Source: CBDIHP01 sp965279195 (GTDB lineage: Bacteria; Planctomycetota; Planctomycetia; Isosphaerales; Isosphaeraceae). Taken from it: a DNA stretch of 64,000 nt. Each line of letters starts with the position of its first letter. Position 1 is the stretch's first letter. Positions 63,659-64,000 of this stretch are shown here, one piece after another. The translations under genes and the position numbers were made by a program. The stretch lies in contig CBDIHP010000031.1 in NCBI GenBank assembly GCA_965279195.1, forward strand, positions 119,659-183,658, read 5' to 3'. The notes under the pieces were generated by a model that worked only from the letters and a program-made list of their open reading frames with translations, had not been told where the DNA came from and made no database searches.

Positions 63659-64000
63659 TCACCAGAGCGACCAGGACCCGAAGGAGAGGACCGTGGCCGC
63701 GATCAGCGCGTTCGCCACGGCATGGGCCAGGATGGCTTCCCACAGGGAGCCGCCGCGGCGGAGCGAGGCGCCGAAGCAGAGCCCGGCCAGGGTCCCGGCC
63801 AGCCAGCGGTCGTGCATCGCGCCGAAGAGGAAAGAGGAGATGAGCAAGGCGGGCCAGGTCATCCGTGACAGCGGGAGGTTGTCGAAGTCCGCGGAGATCA
63901 GCCGGCGGATGGCGAAGCCTCGGAACGCCAGCTCCTCGACCATGGGGATGAGCACGACCGAGCCCAGCACCTTGAGGGCGATCCACCCGAGTGTCAGGAT
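63659..64000 (-). CDS. CPBP-family intramembrane protease, exosortase-associated CAAX-protease-like (5' end outside window)
   Basis: The frame is open to the last base of the window; about 113 C-terminal residues are visible. CPBP motifs: Glu pair in MVEELAFRGFAIRRL, His in SSFLFGAMHDRWLAGTLAGL, and His/Asn in AILAHAVANAL. The spacing and the text between motifs resemble the CAAX-protease-related proteins linked to exosortases (TIGR03008 group), which fits the PEP-CTERM genes at 18 kb. The N-terminal part that would show an exosortase domain is not in the window. Confidence 0.75.
   Translation of the reverse strand: MLTLGWIALKVLGSVVLIPMVEELAFRGFAIRRLISADFDNLPLSRMTWPALLISSFLFGAMHDRWLAGTLAGLCFGASLRRGGSLWEAILAHAVANALIAATVLSFGSWSLW

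Overview
The window is chromosomal DNA from a planctomycete, most likely of the family Isosphaeraceae. It is GC-rich throughout. Three secreted proteins carry versions of the N-terminal planctomycete extracellular signature (LEDRRVLS, LEDRQLLT, FEVRQLMA). There is also a Verrucomicrobia/Planctomycetes-restricted small basic protein, a DUF1080 protein, a redoxin/cytochrome c/copper-monooxygenase hybrid, PEP-CTERM proteins, and at the right edge a CAAX-protease-like protein of the exosortase-associated type. Family assignments come from reading the translations; no database search was run.

Layout. 1-12.5 kb: the tail of a dehydrogenase-like protein, a DUF418 membrane protein, rhodanese, TspO, cupin, DUF1080 plus nitrilase, the redoxin hybrid (frameshifted), a NagB-like protein, a HEAT-like secreted protein and pyrF. 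12.55 kb: tRNA-Pro(GGG) with its own promoter. 12.6-21.1 kb: an accessory stretch with msrA, a decayed IS1595-type transposase, AT-rich DNA around a PPC-domain exported protein, a VIT-family transporter, two colliding PEP-CTERM genes and a complete IS630-type element. 21.2-29.5 kb: sahH under an SAH riboswitch (its ORF carries a one-base insertion), two methyltransferases, pyrD, ettA, and an ACT protein overlapping a UPF0210 protein. 29.6-44.4 kb: a ComEC fused to an alpha/beta hydrolase, vapD, a soluble histidine kinase, a parallel beta-helix protein, a ZIP transporter, purC, aroC, an oxidoreductase and Rieske protein, a LOG-family protein and an sdpR-sdpI pair. 44.8-64 kb: a large esterase divergent from a three-unit amidohydrolase, two giant exported repeat proteins, and between them a glucose-6-phosphate dehydrogenase carrying a C-terminal cyclic-nucleotide-binding domain.

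The most unusual items are the G6PD-cNMP-binding fusion, the ComEC-hydrolase fusion, the three-unit amidohydrolase in which only the middle unit keeps its metal ligands, and two pairs of REP-like GTAG hairpins whose TAG forms the stop codon of all four flanking genes. Three copies of a large nested GGTCTCC palindrome are also present. Two genes (sahH and the redoxin hybrid) are broken by one extra C in an ACCCCCG context, which may be an assembly artefact.

The genes are mostly unlinked housekeeping and envelope functions on alternating strands. Operon-like units are few: DUF1080-nitrilase, ACT-UPF0210, the membrane protein plus LOG pair, sdpRI, and possibly purC-aroC. Convergent gene ends are where the palindromic repeats accumulate.
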